Notes: generated from the sequence alone by a model not told the origin. A stretch of DNA of 64,000 nucleotides from Nocardia miyunensis NBRC 108239 (GCF_001613065.1 NZ_BDBQ01000037.1:1-64000), one strand, 5' to 3'; shown: positions 24,803 through 33,734, counted from the first letter of the stretch. Program-made: numbers and translations.

Positions 24803-25582
24803 GCCCACGATGCGCAGCGGGGCGACCACGAACAGGAATTCGGTCAGCCCCTCGGCGGCGACCTCCTCCAGGTTCAAGTGTTCCATGATGTAGATTCCGT
24901 TCTCCACCAACAGAACTCGATGCACCGGGAGCTCGCGGTGCCCGGCCCCGGCGGGGATCTGCTCGTAGGCAGTGGTGTCCGCGCCGGTGGCGACGACGCC
25001 CCGTGCGGCCAGCCACGACGCCGCGTCGACGGTCAGCCCCGGGACGCCGGTGTCGTGGCCCAGATACGTTGCGGCGTCGGCGAAATTGCGGGCCCAGCCG
25101 GTTCGCACCAGGGCGACGTCACCGGCCTCGGGCCGCACCCCGGCACGGTCGGCGGCGGCGATCAGATCGGCCTCGGTGACCCCGTAACCGGGTTCGAGGG
25201 TGTCCACGCCCTTGGTTCCGGCCACGTCCAGCAGGACGCCGCGGGTGATCATCGGCGGGATCTTCTCGGTGCCGTGCTCGCTGAACTTCCCGCCGCGCTG
25301 GGCGGTCTCGGCGTCGATGCCGCCGTGCAGCTTCCCGTTGTGGCTCACGTGCGAGAGGGAGTCGATGTGGGTGCCGACGTGTCCGCCGGTGATGATCACC
25401 TCGTTGCTGGCCGAACCGCCGTCGGGGCGCATCATGTCGCCGTGTCGGCGGGCCAGCGTCATCCGGAAGCCGGGATGGTTCGGCGAGCAGGGCATTCCGG
25501 TGAACAGCGGCTGGCCCAGCTCGATCGTGCGGAGTCCTTGCGCGACGGCTCGAAGCAGGGTGCCGGTGACGGCGTCGGTCAT
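24758..25582 (-). CDS. Cyclase-family metal-dependent hydrolase
   Basis: A 274-aa member of the cyclase family (kynurenine formamidase/isatin hydrolase fold). The metal-binding signature is intact: His68, His72, Asp74 and His78 in GGHVGTHIDSLSH. These enzymes hydrolyse amides, formamides or cyclic imides. ATG 25582 is preferred over a longer frame because AGGA lies 9-12 bases upstream and similarity begins there. It is the first gene of the left-arm sub-operon cyclase - mini-gene - MmgE/PrpD. Together with the amidohydrolase on the other arm it suggests that the substrate contains ring or amide C-N bonds. Confidence 0.87.
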   Translation of the reverse strand: MTDAVTGTLLRAVAQGLRTIELGQPLFTGMPCSPNHPGFRMTLARRHGDMMRPDGGSASNEVIITGGHVGTHIDSLSHVSHNGKLHGGIDAETAQRGGKFSEHGTEKIPPMITRGVLLDVAGTKGVDTLEPGYGVTEADLIAAADRAGVRPEAGDVALVRTGWARNFADAATYLGHDTGVPGLTVDAASWLAARGVVATGADTTAYEQIPAGAGHRELPVHRVLLVENGIYIMEHLNLEEVAAEGLTEFLFVVAPLRIVGGTGSPIRPVAVVGA

Positions 25583-25624
25583 GATGTGGTTCCTAAGGTT
25601 GTAGGTGTCCGGGGGCGGCGCCCT

Positions 25625-25710
25625 GGATGTCCAGAGCGATGGGGTAGCTGATGATGTGGTGCCTCGGTCGAGGCTCGGCGGGACTGGCTGCCCGACTGTT
25701 CTGGACATCC
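25625..25710. promoter_or_regulatory. 273-nt gap with an 11-bp inverted repeat before the cyclase gene
   Basis: GGATGTCCAGA (25625-25635) and its complement TCTGGACATCC (25700-25710) are 64 nt apart in the gap 25583-25855 between the HpcH/HpaI and cyclase genes. The gap holds no convincing gene and probably carries a separate promoter for the cyclase sub-operon. Spaced repeats of this kind can be paired operators or a stem in the leader RNA. Confidence 0.4.
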
Positions 25711-25855
25711 GACTGCGCAGCCGAAGTCGTTGCGAGTCTTCGCTGACTGGGTTTCTGTCGGCGAGATTGTTCACGGGCGCAACAACTTCGGCGGTCAGGA
25801 GCAGGTGAGTGCCGACTCGTGCCGAGCTGTGGATCGCCGTCGGCGAATCGGCGCG

Positions 25856-26692
25856 TCACGCATGCGCGGCCCCTTCCGTGTCGAATTGCTCGGCGAGGTC
25901 GAGCACCCATCGGCTGCGGGCGACGACGGCCGGGTCGACGAACCGGCCCTGCTCGTCCAGCCAGGCAGCGGAATCCTTGCCGTGCAAGGAGTTCAGGAGT
26001 CGGCGGGCTTCGTCGATCTCGGTGTGGCTCGGAGTGAACACGGCGTTGACCGGTTCGATCTGTTTCGGGTGCACCACCGACCGGCCGAAGAACCCGCGGT
26101 CGCGGGCGGCGGCGCTGTCGACGGCCAGGCCGTGCAGGTCCGAGACGTCGGTCCACACCGCGTGCGGCGGGCTGGGGAGTCCGGCGGCGCGGTTGGCGGT
26201 GACCACGCGCTGTCTGGCCCACTCCAGCGCCGTGTCGTCGCGTACCCGCAGATCCGCCAGCAGATCGGCCTCACCGAGGGAGACCGAGGCGACCAGCGGA
26301 TGGCAGGCGGCGAGCCGGAACGCGTTCTCCACGCCGAGAGCGGACTCCACGAGTAGGTGCAGGGGAGTGCCGAGGCGGTCCGCGACCCGTGCCACCGCAT
26401 CGGGATCATCGCATTTCGGCACTCGGATTCCGGCGGCTCCGCGATCGGCGAGTTCGGCGACATCGCTTTCACCCCAAGGGGTTTGCGGGGAGTTGATCCG
26501 CACCCAGAGCGGTTTGGGCCAGGGCCGCGACACCGCATCGACGGCGTTCGCGCGGGCGGCGGCCTTGTCCGGTGCGGCGATCGCGTCCTCGAGGTCGTAC
26601 ACCACCGCGTCGGCCGGACCGGCCATCGCCTTGGCGAGGAGCTCGGGGCGGTGCGCCGGGACATACAGCCAGCTGCGCGCCTTGCCGATCAC
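25856..26692 (-). CDS. HpcH/HpaI (CitE-like) aldolase/lyase
   Basis: A 278-aa TIM-barrel lyase of the citrate-lyase beta/malyl-CoA lyase family. Visible family elements are the start RSWLYVPAHRPELLAKA, the metal-site VYDLEDAI (about 30-37), a catalytic Glu in LLVESALGVENAF and the acidic residues in SLGEADLLADLRV. Such enzymes cleave malyl-, citramalyl- or hydroxyacyl-CoA to acetyl- or propionyl-CoA plus a keto acid. ATG 26692 overlaps the stop of the CoA-transferase gene by 4 nt, so the two steps (CoA activation, then cleavage) are probably consecutive. Confidence 0.88.
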   Translation of the reverse strand: MIGKARSWLYVPAHRPELLAKAMAGPADAVVYDLEDAIAAPDKAAARANAVDAVSRPWPKPLWVRINSPQTPWGESDVAELADRGAAGIRVPKCDDPDAVARVADRLGTPLHLLVESALGVENAFRLAACHPLVASVSLGEADLLADLRVRDDTALEWARQRVVTANRAAGLPSPPHAVWTDVSDLHGLAVDSAAARDRGFFGRSVVHPKQIEPVNAVFTPSHTEIDEARRLLNSLHGKDSAAWLDEQGRFVDPAVVARSRWVLDLAEQFDTEGAAHA

Positions 26693-27876
26693 GCCACGCC
26701 CTGCTCACGCAGCTCGGCCAGGTGCTGCTCGTCGATGCCGAAGCGGGCGAGGATCTCCGCGGTGTGCTCGCCGAGTTTCGGTCCGGTGGTGCGGATTTCG
26801 CCCGGGGTGTCGCTGAGCCGGAACGGGACGTTGGGCATCTTCAGCGGGCCCAGTTCCGGATCCTCGATCCGCAGCACACTGCCCAGCGTGGTGTACTGCG
26901 GATCGGCCATGATGTCCGCGGCGGTGTAGATCGGGGCGACCGCGGCCTGAGCCTGCTCGAAGGCGGTGACCACCTCGTCCCGCCCGCGTGCGGCGATCCA
27001 CGAACCCACCGCGTCGTCCAGTTCGTCGGTGTGTTCGGCGCGCGTACGACCGGCCGCGAACCACGGCTCCTCGATCAGTTCCGGGCGGCCGACGAGGCGC
27101 ATCACGCGCTCGGCGATGGACTGCGCGCTGGTGGATACCGCGACCCAGCTTCCGTCGTTGCACTGGTAGGTGTTGCGCGGCGCGTTGTTGGTGGATCGGT
27201 TGCCGGTGCGCGGCTGTAGGACGCCGAGCTGGTCGTATGCGGTGATCTGCGGGCCGAGCACGGTCAGCAGCGGTTCGATGATCGCCATATCGAGGACCTG
27301 GCCGCGGCCGGTGGTCCGGCGGGCGTGCAGGGCGGTCATGATGCCGAACGCGGTGGTCAGCGCCGCGACGCCGTCGGCAAGGCCGAACGGCGGCAGGGTG
27401 GGCGGGCCGTCGGGTTCACCGGTGAGCGCGGCGAATCCGCTCATCGCCTCGGCGAGCGTGCCGAAACCGGGCCGCGCGGAATAGGGGCCGAACTGACCGA
27501 ATCCGGTGACCCGGGCCAGCACCAGACCCGGATTGTGTTCGGCGAGAACGTCATAGCCCAGGCCCCAGCGTTCCAGGGTGCCGGGCCGGAAGTTCTCGAC
27601 GATGACGTCCGCGTCGGCGGCCAGCTCACGGAACAAGCGCTGCCCCTCGCGCGACCCCAGGTAGAGCGTGAGCGATTTCTTGTTGCGCCCCAACATCTTC
27701 CACCAAAGACCGACCCCGTCCTTACTGGCCCCGTGGGTGCGGGACGGATCGCCGCGCGGATGCTCGACCTTGATCACCTCGGCCCCGTGGTCGCCCAGCA
27801 GGGTGGCGGCCATCGGCCCGGCGAACAAGGTGGCCACATCGAGCACCTTGATCCCGGCCAACGCTTGCACAGACAT
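26689..27876 (-). CDS. CaiB/BaiF-type (class III) CoA-transferase
   Basis: A 395-aa class III CoA-transferase. Typical features: the start LAGIKVLDVATLFAGPMAATLLGD, the KSLTLYL motif with KVEHPRGD upstream, VIVENFRPGTLERWGLGYD, and the catalytic Asp in GRGQVLDMAIIE. It would activate a carboxylic acid by moving CoA from a donor such as succinyl-CoA. ATG 27876 has GAAGGGA seven bases upstream. It is co-directional with the IclR gene 26 nt upstream and coupled to the HpcH/HpaI lyase downstream. Pairs of this kind operate on itaconate/citramalate and related acids. Confidence 0.9.
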   Translation of the reverse strand: MSVQALAGIKVLDVATLFAGPMAATLLGDHGAEVIKVEHPRGDPSRTHGASKDGVGLWWKMLGRNKKSLTLYLGSREGQRLFRELAADADVIVENFRPGTLERWGLGYDVLAEHNPGLVLARVTGFGQFGPYSARPGFGTLAEAMSGFAALTGEPDGPPTLPPFGLADGVAALTTAFGIMTALHARRTTGRGQVLDMAIIEPLLTVLGPQITAYDQLGVLQPRTGNRSTNNAPRNTYQCNDGSWVAVSTSAQSIAERVMRLVGRPELIEEPWFAAGRTRAEHTDELDDAVGSWIAARGRDEVVTAFEQAQAAVAPIYTAADIMADPQYTTLGSVLRIEDPELGPLKMPNVPFRLSDTPGEIRTTGPKLGEHTAEILARFGIDEQHLAELREQGVA

Positions 27877-27902
27877 GTGATTCCCTTCGTACAGCGGCGT
27901 TT

Positions 27903-28670
27903 TCAGCCGCGATGGCCCATTCGGCGGGAGATGCGCTCGGCGGTGTCCACCACGCGCGGCGCGATCTTCTCCACGAATTCCTCGGTGACCCGGTAGCGCG
28001 GCCCGCACACCGAGATCGAGCCGATCACCTCGCCGGTGATGCCGAATACCGGCGCGGCCACCGAACCCGCATCGGGCTGCCGCTCACCGCCCGACTGCGC
28101 GAAACCGCGTGCCCGCACCTCGTCGAGTTCGGCGGCGAGGGAATCGGGATCGGTCACCGTGCTGGTCGTCAGCGCGGTCAGCGGCCCGGCCAGCGCCCGG
28201 CGCCGGGCGTCCTCGGGCAGGAACGCGAGCATGCACTTGCCGGAACTGCCCGCGTGCAGTGGGAAACGGCGGCCCAGCTCGACGGTCATCTTGATCTCGT
28301 GGGTGCCCTCGACCTGGTCGAGGTAGATCCGGCCGTCGGGGACCAGCGCGGTGAGGGTCGCGGTCTCACCGGTTTCGTCGCGCAGTGCCCGCAGCAGGTC
28401 CAGGGCGCTCGCGCGCAGGTCAGAGTCGCGGAACGCGCGGGCGCCCAGGGCGGTGGCGGCCGGGCCGAGCCGGTACTGCCTGCTGTCGGGATCCAGCACG
28501 ACCATGCCGCGGGTGGCCAGCGACTGCAGGATGCGGTGCACCACGGCCTTGCTCAGACCCAGCTCACGCGCGATCGCGCTGACCCCGAGCCTGGATGGCC
28601 CGTCGGTGAAGAGCAGCAGAACGTCGGCGACGCGTGCGGCGGCCTCGGTGCCCGGCGTGGGCTCGGTCAT
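27903..28670 (-). CDS. IclR-family regulator of the catabolic divergon
   Basis: A 255-aa IclR protein with a winged HTH at residues 10-75 (VSAIARELGLSKAVVHRILQ) and an IclR effector domain containing HAGSSGKCMLAFLP. It lies at the centre of two divergent gene sets and is the first gene of the left arm, with 212 nt to the first gene of the right arm. A palindrome, CCGTTC-AGCG-GAACGG, lies 20 nt from its start. It most likely controls both arms and itself in response to the substrate or an intermediate. IclR proteins can be repressors or activators. Confidence 0.92.
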   Translation of the reverse strand: MTEPTPGTEAAARVADVLLLFTDGPSRLGVSAIARELGLSKAVVHRILQSLATRGMVVLDPDSRQYRLGPAATALGARAFRDSDLRASALDLLRALRDETGETATLTALVPDGRIYLDQVEGTHEIKMTVELGRRFPLHAGSSGKCMLAFLPEDARRRALAGPLTALTTSTVTDPDSLAAELDEVRARGFAQSGGERQPDAGSVAAPVFGITGEVIGSISVCGPRYRVTEEFVEKIAPRVVDTAERISRRMGHRG

Positions 28671-28689
28671 GACTCTCCCGGAGGTCGTA

Positions 28690-28705
28690 CCGTTCAGCGG
28701 AACGG
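28690..28705. promoter_or_regulatory. Palindromic operator in the IclR divergent promoter region
   Basis: CCGTTC-AGCG-GAACGG is a perfect 6-bp inverted repeat with a 4-nt spacer in the 212-nt region between the IclR and right-arm MmgE/PrpD genes. The GTTC...GAAC core matches the palindromes upstream of the MFS gene. The site is close to the IclR start, consistent with autoregulation. Confidence 0.6.
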
Positions 28706-28882
28706 CTTGGACGTTGTCTGCTACCAGGAAAGCATCAGGTACGGCACTGCTGTCAAGTGGCTAGCTTAGATTTCGCTGCTGACGGTTGACGTTTTCTCAC
28801 GCTAAGTGTCAGGATCGAAGGCATATGCAGCGGTCCGCTGAGCGGTACGGCTGAAATTCTGGAAGGCGGTGAAGGTCGAAAG

Positions 28883-30241
28883 ATGACCTGTTCGGTTACC
28901 GAATCCGTTACGGCACTGGGGGCCTGGGTGTCCGGACTGCGCTGGGACGCCGTGCCCGAATCCGTGGCCGAGCGGCTGACCACGGTGCTGTTCGACGTCC
29001 TGGCCGCGAACGCGGCGGGCGCACGCACCGAGGGCCAGCGCGCGTTGCGCGCCGCCTGGCCCGCGCCGCCGGGACACAGCCCGGTCGTCGGGGGCGGCTC
29101 ACTGACCGACCCGGTCACCGCGGCCTGGCTCAACGGCCCCGCGACGGTGTGCCTGGAACTCGACGAGGGCAACAAGTACGCCAAGGGACATCCTGCGGCG
29201 CACGTGTTCCCGGCCGTTCTCGCCCTGGCCGCCGAACTCGACGTGCCCGGAACGGATCTGGCCGCGGCACTGCTGGCCGGTTACGAGGTGGCCGCGCGAT
29301 TCGGCCGCGCGACGTCGCTGCGTCGCGGTGCGCACCCGCACGGCAACTGGGGTGTGGCCGGTGCCGCCGCTGGTTGCGCCCGGCTGCTCGGCTTGGACCC
29401 CGAGCGCACCGCGGCCGCGATCGACGCCGGTTCCGGGTTGCCCGTGGCCGGGCATTTCGATTCGGCGCTGGACGGTAATCCGGTGCGGGATGCCTGGCTG
29501 GGCGCGGCCAACGCGTCCGGGATCGCCGCGGCCCGCCTCGCCCTGGCCGGTTCGGCACGCAATACCGGTACCGCTGCCCGCTCATTGGGCGAACTGCTCG
29601 GCAGTTTCGCGCCGGAGCGGCTGAGCGAGGAACTGGGCAGCCGCTTCGACATCACCGGGAACTATTTCAAGCGGCATTCGTCGTGTTCCTACACCCATCC
29701 CGTGGCGGATCTGCTGATCGACGCCCGCACCGCACTGTTCGGTGTGCGGGCCGATGCTGCCGAAATAGCCTGCGCTACAGTGGGAATCGACGTGGAGACA
29801 CACGGCCTGGCCGCCGGGCTCGACCGGACGAGCTGGCACAACCAGTTGTCCGCGATGTTCTCGGTACCGTTCGTCGCGGCCACCGCACTGCTGTACGGCG
29901 AGGTCACTCCCCGCTACACCGCCCTGCTTCCGGAAGACGCGCCCGATATCGCGAAAGTCGCTGCCGCGGTTCGGATCAGCGAGGATCCGGCACTCACCGC
30001 GAAGCTCCCGGACAACCGTGCCGCGCGGATCGCCGTGCGGCTGGCCGACGGTCGCACCCATAACGCCGAGGCCGGAAATCCGGTCGGCGACACCGACTTC
30101 CAGCCATTCGACCGCGACCGGCTCGCCGCGCTCTTCACCGGGCTGCTCGATCAGACCGCAGTCCGCACGATCGGCGCGGTGGTGGACGGGATGACCGCCG
30201 CGCCCGGCGCCCGCGCACTACTTGCCCCGCTCGCCGCATGA
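28883..30241 (+). CDS. MmgE/PrpD-family protein (right arm)
   Basis: A second, clearly diverged MmgE/PrpD protein of 452 aa. It keeps the family layout (helical N-domain with LELDEGNKYAKGHPAAHVFP at about 92-111, C-domain with FKRHSSCSYTHPVADLLID at about 264-282). The two copies differ strongly in their active-site stretches, so they probably catalyse different steps. The EGNKYAKGHP variant is closest in feel to iminodisuccinate-epimerase/aconitate-decarboxylase-type members, but this cannot be fixed by eye. ATG 28883 follows GAAGG. It is the first gene of the right arm. Confidence 0.9.
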   Translation: MTCSVTESVTALGAWVSGLRWDAVPESVAERLTTVLFDVLAANAAGARTEGQRALRAAWPAPPGHSPVVGGGSLTDPVTAAWLNGPATVCLELDEGNKYAKGHPAAHVFPAVLALAAELDVPGTDLAAALLAGYEVAARFGRATSLRRGAHPHGNWGVAGAAAGCARLLGLDPERTAAAIDAGSGLPVAGHFDSALDGNPVRDAWLGAANASGIAAARLALAGSARNTGTAARSLGELLGSFAPERLSEELGSRFDITGNYFKRHSSCSYTHPVADLLIDARTALFGVRADAAEIACATVGIDVETHGLAAGLDRTSWHNQLSAMFSVPFVAATALLYGEVTPRYTALLPEDAPDIAKVAAAVRISEDPALTAKLPDNRAARIAVRLADGRTHNAEAGNPVGDTDFQPFDRDRLAALFTGLLDQTAVRTIGAVVDGMTAAPGARALLAPLAA

Positions 30242-30269
30242 CCGCCCCAACGCGCACGAAGGAGTCCTG

Positions 30270-30878
30270 ATGCGCCGCATCTTCTCGGTGACACCGATCC
30301 ACGTCGACCCCGACGAACTGGACCGCCGACGCCGCCGTTACAACGAGCTGGCCCCGGACGGAATCACCGTGGAACTCGTGGACGCCGGCCCCGCCGCACC
30401 CGTCCAGCTGGCCACCGACGCCGATCTGCGAGCTTCGGAAGAAGCCGTCGCGGCCGCATTCGCCACCGCCGAGGGCTACGACTTCCGGTTGCCGGACTGC
30501 GTCCTTGATCCCGGTGTGCCCGCGGGGGAGCGCGGCATGTTGCAGGTCGTCGTCGAGCGGCTGGTCGCCGACGGGCACCGGGTCGCCGCGGTCACGCGCA
30601 ATCGCGTGATCGCCGACGAGTTGACTCGCAAGGTGCGCGAATACGGTTGCGGTGACTCGTTTCTCGGCGTCGCGGTACTGGACCTGGATCTGGGGGCGGT
30701 CGCCGACGGCGCACGCTGGAACGCCGCGATGCGGTCCGCCCTGGACGACCTGGCCGCGCAGGGCGCGACGGCGGTGATCAACGGCTGTTCCGCGGTCGAG
30801 GTCGAGCCCACCGAGGGCGGCCCGCTGGTGGTCGATCCGGTCGCGGATGCGCTGCGGCTGCTGGCGGAGACGGCATGA
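30270..30878 (+). CDS. Asp/Glu/hydantoin racemase-family protein
   Basis: A 202-aa member of the racemase family that also contains hydantoin racemase and maleate isomerase. Two Cys are placed as the catalytic pair: Cys77 in RLPDCVLDPG and Cys173 in VINGCSAVE. ATG 30270 has AAGGAG eight bases upstream; an in-frame start at 30222 would overlap the previous gene. The stop overlaps the FAD-dehydrogenase start (ATGA). Next to a dihydropyrimidinase-like amidohydrolase a hydantoin-type racemase role is attractive; a cis-trans isomerase is the alternative. Confidence 0.85.
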   Translation: MRRIFSVTPIHVDPDELDRRRRRYNELAPDGITVELVDAGPAAPVQLATDADLRASEEAVAAAFATAEGYDFRLPDCVLDPGVPAGERGMLQVVVERLVADGHRVAAVTRNRVIADELTRKVREYGCGDSFLGVAVLDLDLGAVADGARWNAAMRSALDDLAAQGATAVINGCSAVEVEPTEGGPLVVDPVADALRLLAETA

Positions 30879-32248
30879 GCGACGTCGATCTGGTGGTGGC
30901 CGGGGCGGGCGGCGGCCTGGCCGGGGCGCTGCGGGCGGCACAACTGGGCGCACGGGTGCTCGTCGTCGAGGCGAACGAGCACTACCTGCGCGGCAACAAC
31001 ACCTCGATGTCCACCGCGATGATTCCGGGTGCGGGGTCACGCTGGCAGCGCGCCGCAGGAATCGCGGACTCCCCGGAGAAGTTCCTGGACGACATCGCGG
31101 CCAAAACCCACGGTGACTACTCGAAGCCCGTTGCCGAGGCGCTCGCGGGAATGAGTGCCGAACTCGTCGAATGGCTGGCCGACCACGTCGGGCTTCCGAT
31201 CGAGTTGCCCACCGATTTCGACTACCCGGGCCACAGCGCGCAGCGAGTGCACTCCATCCCCGGACGGCACGGCTCGCGGCTGCTGCACCACCTCGCCGAC
31301 GCGGCGGCGAAGCAGGCGCGGATCGATATGCTGATTCCCGGCCGGGTCGCCGCTGCCCGACGCACCGAGGAGGGGTTGCTGGTCACGGTGTCCTATCCGG
31401 ACGGCCGTGCGGAGGAGATCTCCACCGGCGCACTTCTGTTGGCCACCAACGGTTATGGCGCGAATCGCGATCTGGTCACCGAACATCTGCCGGAGATCGC
31501 GGACGCCGAGTACCACGGCAGTGAGTACTCCACCGGCGACGCCCTGCGCATCGGCGCGGACTTCGGTGCGCAGTCGGCCTATCTGGACGGCTACCAGGGC
31601 CACGCCGGCCTCTCGGCCGAGGCGCGCACGCTGGTCACCTGGACTGTGGTGATGCACGGCGGTTTCGTGATCACCGCCGACGGCAGCCGGTTCGGTGACG
31701 AATCGACCGGCTACTCCGAGTACGCCGCCGTGCTCGCCGGACAGCAAGGCGCCTCCGGATGGCTGGTCTATGACGAGCGAAGCCACAGGGCCTCAATGGC
31801 TTTCGGTGATTACGTCGACGTCGTGAACAGTGGCGCTGTGCGGCACGGCGAGTCGGTCGCCGAACTCGCGGAGATCATCGGCGTTCCCGCGCAAGCCCTG
31901 GCCGCCGAAATCGTCGAAGCGTCCGCGGTCGCGCGTGGTGAAAAATCACGAGATCGCTTCGGCCGCACCAGGTTCGAGCAGTCGCTGACCGCACCGCTGT
32001 ACGCGGTGCGGATCGTGCCCGCGCTGTTCCACACCCAGGGCGGACTCGTGGTCGATGGGCACGCCCGCGTGTTGGACCCCGACGCCCGTCCGATTCCGGG
32101 CCTGTATGCCGCCGGCGGCGCAGCCGTCGGCATCTCCGGCCATGGCGCGGCAGGATATCTGGCCGGTAACGGCCTGCTGCCCGCGCTGGGCCTCGCCTAC
32201 CTCGCGGCCACGCACTCGGTGGCCGAACTCCCCAGAAGTGAAAGGTAA
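30875..32248 (+). CDS. FAD-dependent dehydrogenase (fumarate reductase/tricarballylate dehydrogenase-like)
   Basis: A 457-aa flavoprotein of the FAD_binding_2 group. The N-terminal dinucleotide motif GAGGGLAGALRAAQLGA (about 8-24) and an acidic residue in VVEANEHY bind FAD; the C-terminal FHTQGGLVVDG...GLYAAGGAAVGISG is the classic second FAD contact of fumarate-reductase-like enzymes. They oxidise or reduce a C-C bond next to carboxylates; TcuA, which makes cis-aconitate from tricarballylate, is one branch. It overlaps the racemase gene by 4 nt and lies 4 nt before the amidohydrolase gene, so the three are co-translated. Confidence 0.87.
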   Translation: MSDVDLVVAGAGGGLAGALRAAQLGARVLVVEANEHYLRGNNTSMSTAMIPGAGSRWQRAAGIADSPEKFLDDIAAKTHGDYSKPVAEALAGMSAELVEWLADHVGLPIELPTDFDYPGHSAQRVHSIPGRHGSRLLHHLADAAAKQARIDMLIPGRVAAARRTEEGLLVTVSYPDGRAEEISTGALLLATNGYGANRDLVTEHLPEIADAEYHGSEYSTGDALRIGADFGAQSAYLDGYQGHAGLSAEARTLVTWTVVMHGGFVITADGSRFGDESTGYSEYAAVLAGQQGASGWLVYDERSHRASMAFGDYVDVVNSGAVRHGESVAELAEIIGVPAQALAAEIVEASAVARGEKSRDRFGRTRFEQSLTAPLYAVRIVPALFHTQGGLVVDGHARVLDPDARPIPGLYAAGGAAVGISGHGAAGYLAGNGLLPALGLAYLAATHSVAELPRSER

Positions 32249-32252
32249 GTCA

Positions 32253-33719
32253 ATGACCAACCACGATCTGATCATCCGCAATGTGCGCGTCGTCCGTCCC
32301 GGGGTGGACGACACCCCGCTCGCGGATATCGCGGTGAGCGACGGGAAGGTCACCGAAGTCGGGCCGGACCTCGACGCCTCGGCGGCCCGCGAGGTCGTGG
32401 ACGGCGGCGGCAAATTCGCGTTCCCCGGCGTGGTCGACGCCCACCAGCACTGGGGCATCTACAACCCACTGGACGAGGACACCCGCACCGAGAGCCGCGC
32501 CTGCGCGCAGGGCGGGGTGACCACCTCGCTGACCTACATGCGCACCGGGCAGTACTACCTCAACCGGGGTGGCGACTATTCCGAGGTGTTCCCCGAGGTG
32601 CTCGCCGCATCAGAGGGAAAGTCCTTCGTGGACTACGCTTTTCATCTCGCACCCATGCAGTCCTCGCATATCGCGGAGATTCCGGAACTGATCAGCGAGC
32701 ACGGCGTGACCTCGTTCAAGATCTTCATGTTCTACGGCAGCCATGGTCTGCACGGGGCCTCCAACGACCAGAACTCCTTCCTGATGATTCCCGAAGGTGA
32801 GCGTTACGACATCGCGCACTTCGAATTCGTCATGCGCGGGGTGCAGGCGGCGCGCGAGCGCTTCCCGGAGTTCGCCGACTCGATCTCGCTGTCACTGCAC
32901 TGCGAGACGGCCGAGATCATGACCGCGTACACGAAGATCGTGCAGCAGGAAGGCAAGCTGTCCGGGCTCGAGGCGTACAGCGCGTCGCGGCCGCCGCATT
33001 CGGAGGGCCTCGCGGTCACCATCGCCTCGTATCTGGCGCACGAGACGCAGTTGCCGAATATCAACCTGCTGCACCTGTCCTCGGCCAAGGCGCTCGAGGC
33101 CGCCATGTTGATGGCGAAAACCTTTCCGCACGTTGACTTCCGGCGTGAGGTCACCATCGGGCACCTGCTCACCGACATCACCACCGCGGACGGCATCGGC
33201 GGCAAGGTCAACCCGCCGCTGCGGCCCCGGGAGGACGTCGAGGCCCTGTGGGAGCATCTGCTCGCCGGTGACATCAGCTGGGTGGTCTCGGACCACGCGT
33301 GCTGTAAGGAGGCCACCAAGTTCGGCGACGACCCCACGGACATCTTCGCCGCCAAGTCCGGATTCGGCGGCACGGAATACCTGCTGGCCGGTCTGGTCGG
33401 CGAGGGTCGCAAGCGCGGCCTGTCGATGCGGCAGGTCGCCGAGCTGACCGCGTGGAATCCCGCGCAACGCTACGGCCTGCACACCAAGGGCGATATCGCC
33501 CCCGGTTTCGATGCCGACATCGCGCTGGTCGATCCGGACCGCTCGTGGACCGTGCGCCCCGAGGACTCCGAATCTACCCAGGAGTACAGCCCGTTCCGCG
33601 GTCTCGAGGTCGGCTCCACGGTAACCGACACCTTCCTGCGCGGTGCGCGAATCTTCGCCGACGGCAAGGTGATCGGCGAGCCGACGGGTCGTTACGTGCG
33701 GCGTCCGGCCACCCGCTGA
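32253..33719 (+). CDS. Dihydropyrimidinase/hydantoinase-like amidohydrolase
   Basis: A 488-aa cyclic amidohydrolase with a full binuclear metal site: His64 and His66 (VVDAHQHW), carbamylated Lys156 (TSFKIFMFYG), His216 (LHCET), His274 (LHLSS) and Asp347 (VSDHACC). These residues place it with D-hydantoinase, dihydropyrimidinase and allantoinase, which open cyclic imide/ureide rings. ATG 32253 follows GAAAGG. It is the last gene of the right arm and is followed by a hairpin. It is the strongest sign that the pathway substrate contains a nitrogen ring; exact specificity is not readable. Confidence 0.9.
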   Translation: MTNHDLIIRNVRVVRPGVDDTPLADIAVSDGKVTEVGPDLDASAAREVVDGGGKFAFPGVVDAHQHWGIYNPLDEDTRTESRACAQGGVTTSLTYMRTGQYYLNRGGDYSEVFPEVLAASEGKSFVDYAFHLAPMQSSHIAEIPELISEHGVTSFKIFMFYGSHGLHGASNDQNSFLMIPEGERYDIAHFEFVMRGVQAARERFPEFADSISLSLHCETAEIMTAYTKIVQQEGKLSGLEAYSASRPPHSEGLAVTIASYLAHETQLPNINLLHLSSAKALEAAMLMAKTFPHVDFRREVTIGHLLTDITTADGIGGKVNPPLRPREDVEALWEHLLAGDISWVVSDHACCKEATKFGDDPTDIFAAKSGFGGTEYLLAGLVGEGRKRGLSMRQVAELTAWNPAQRYGLHTKGDIAPGFDADIALVDPDRSWTVRPEDSESTQEYSPFRGLEVGSTVTDTFLRGARIFADGKVIGEPTGRYVRRPATR

Positions 33720-33734
33720 CACTGTGATGTCCCA

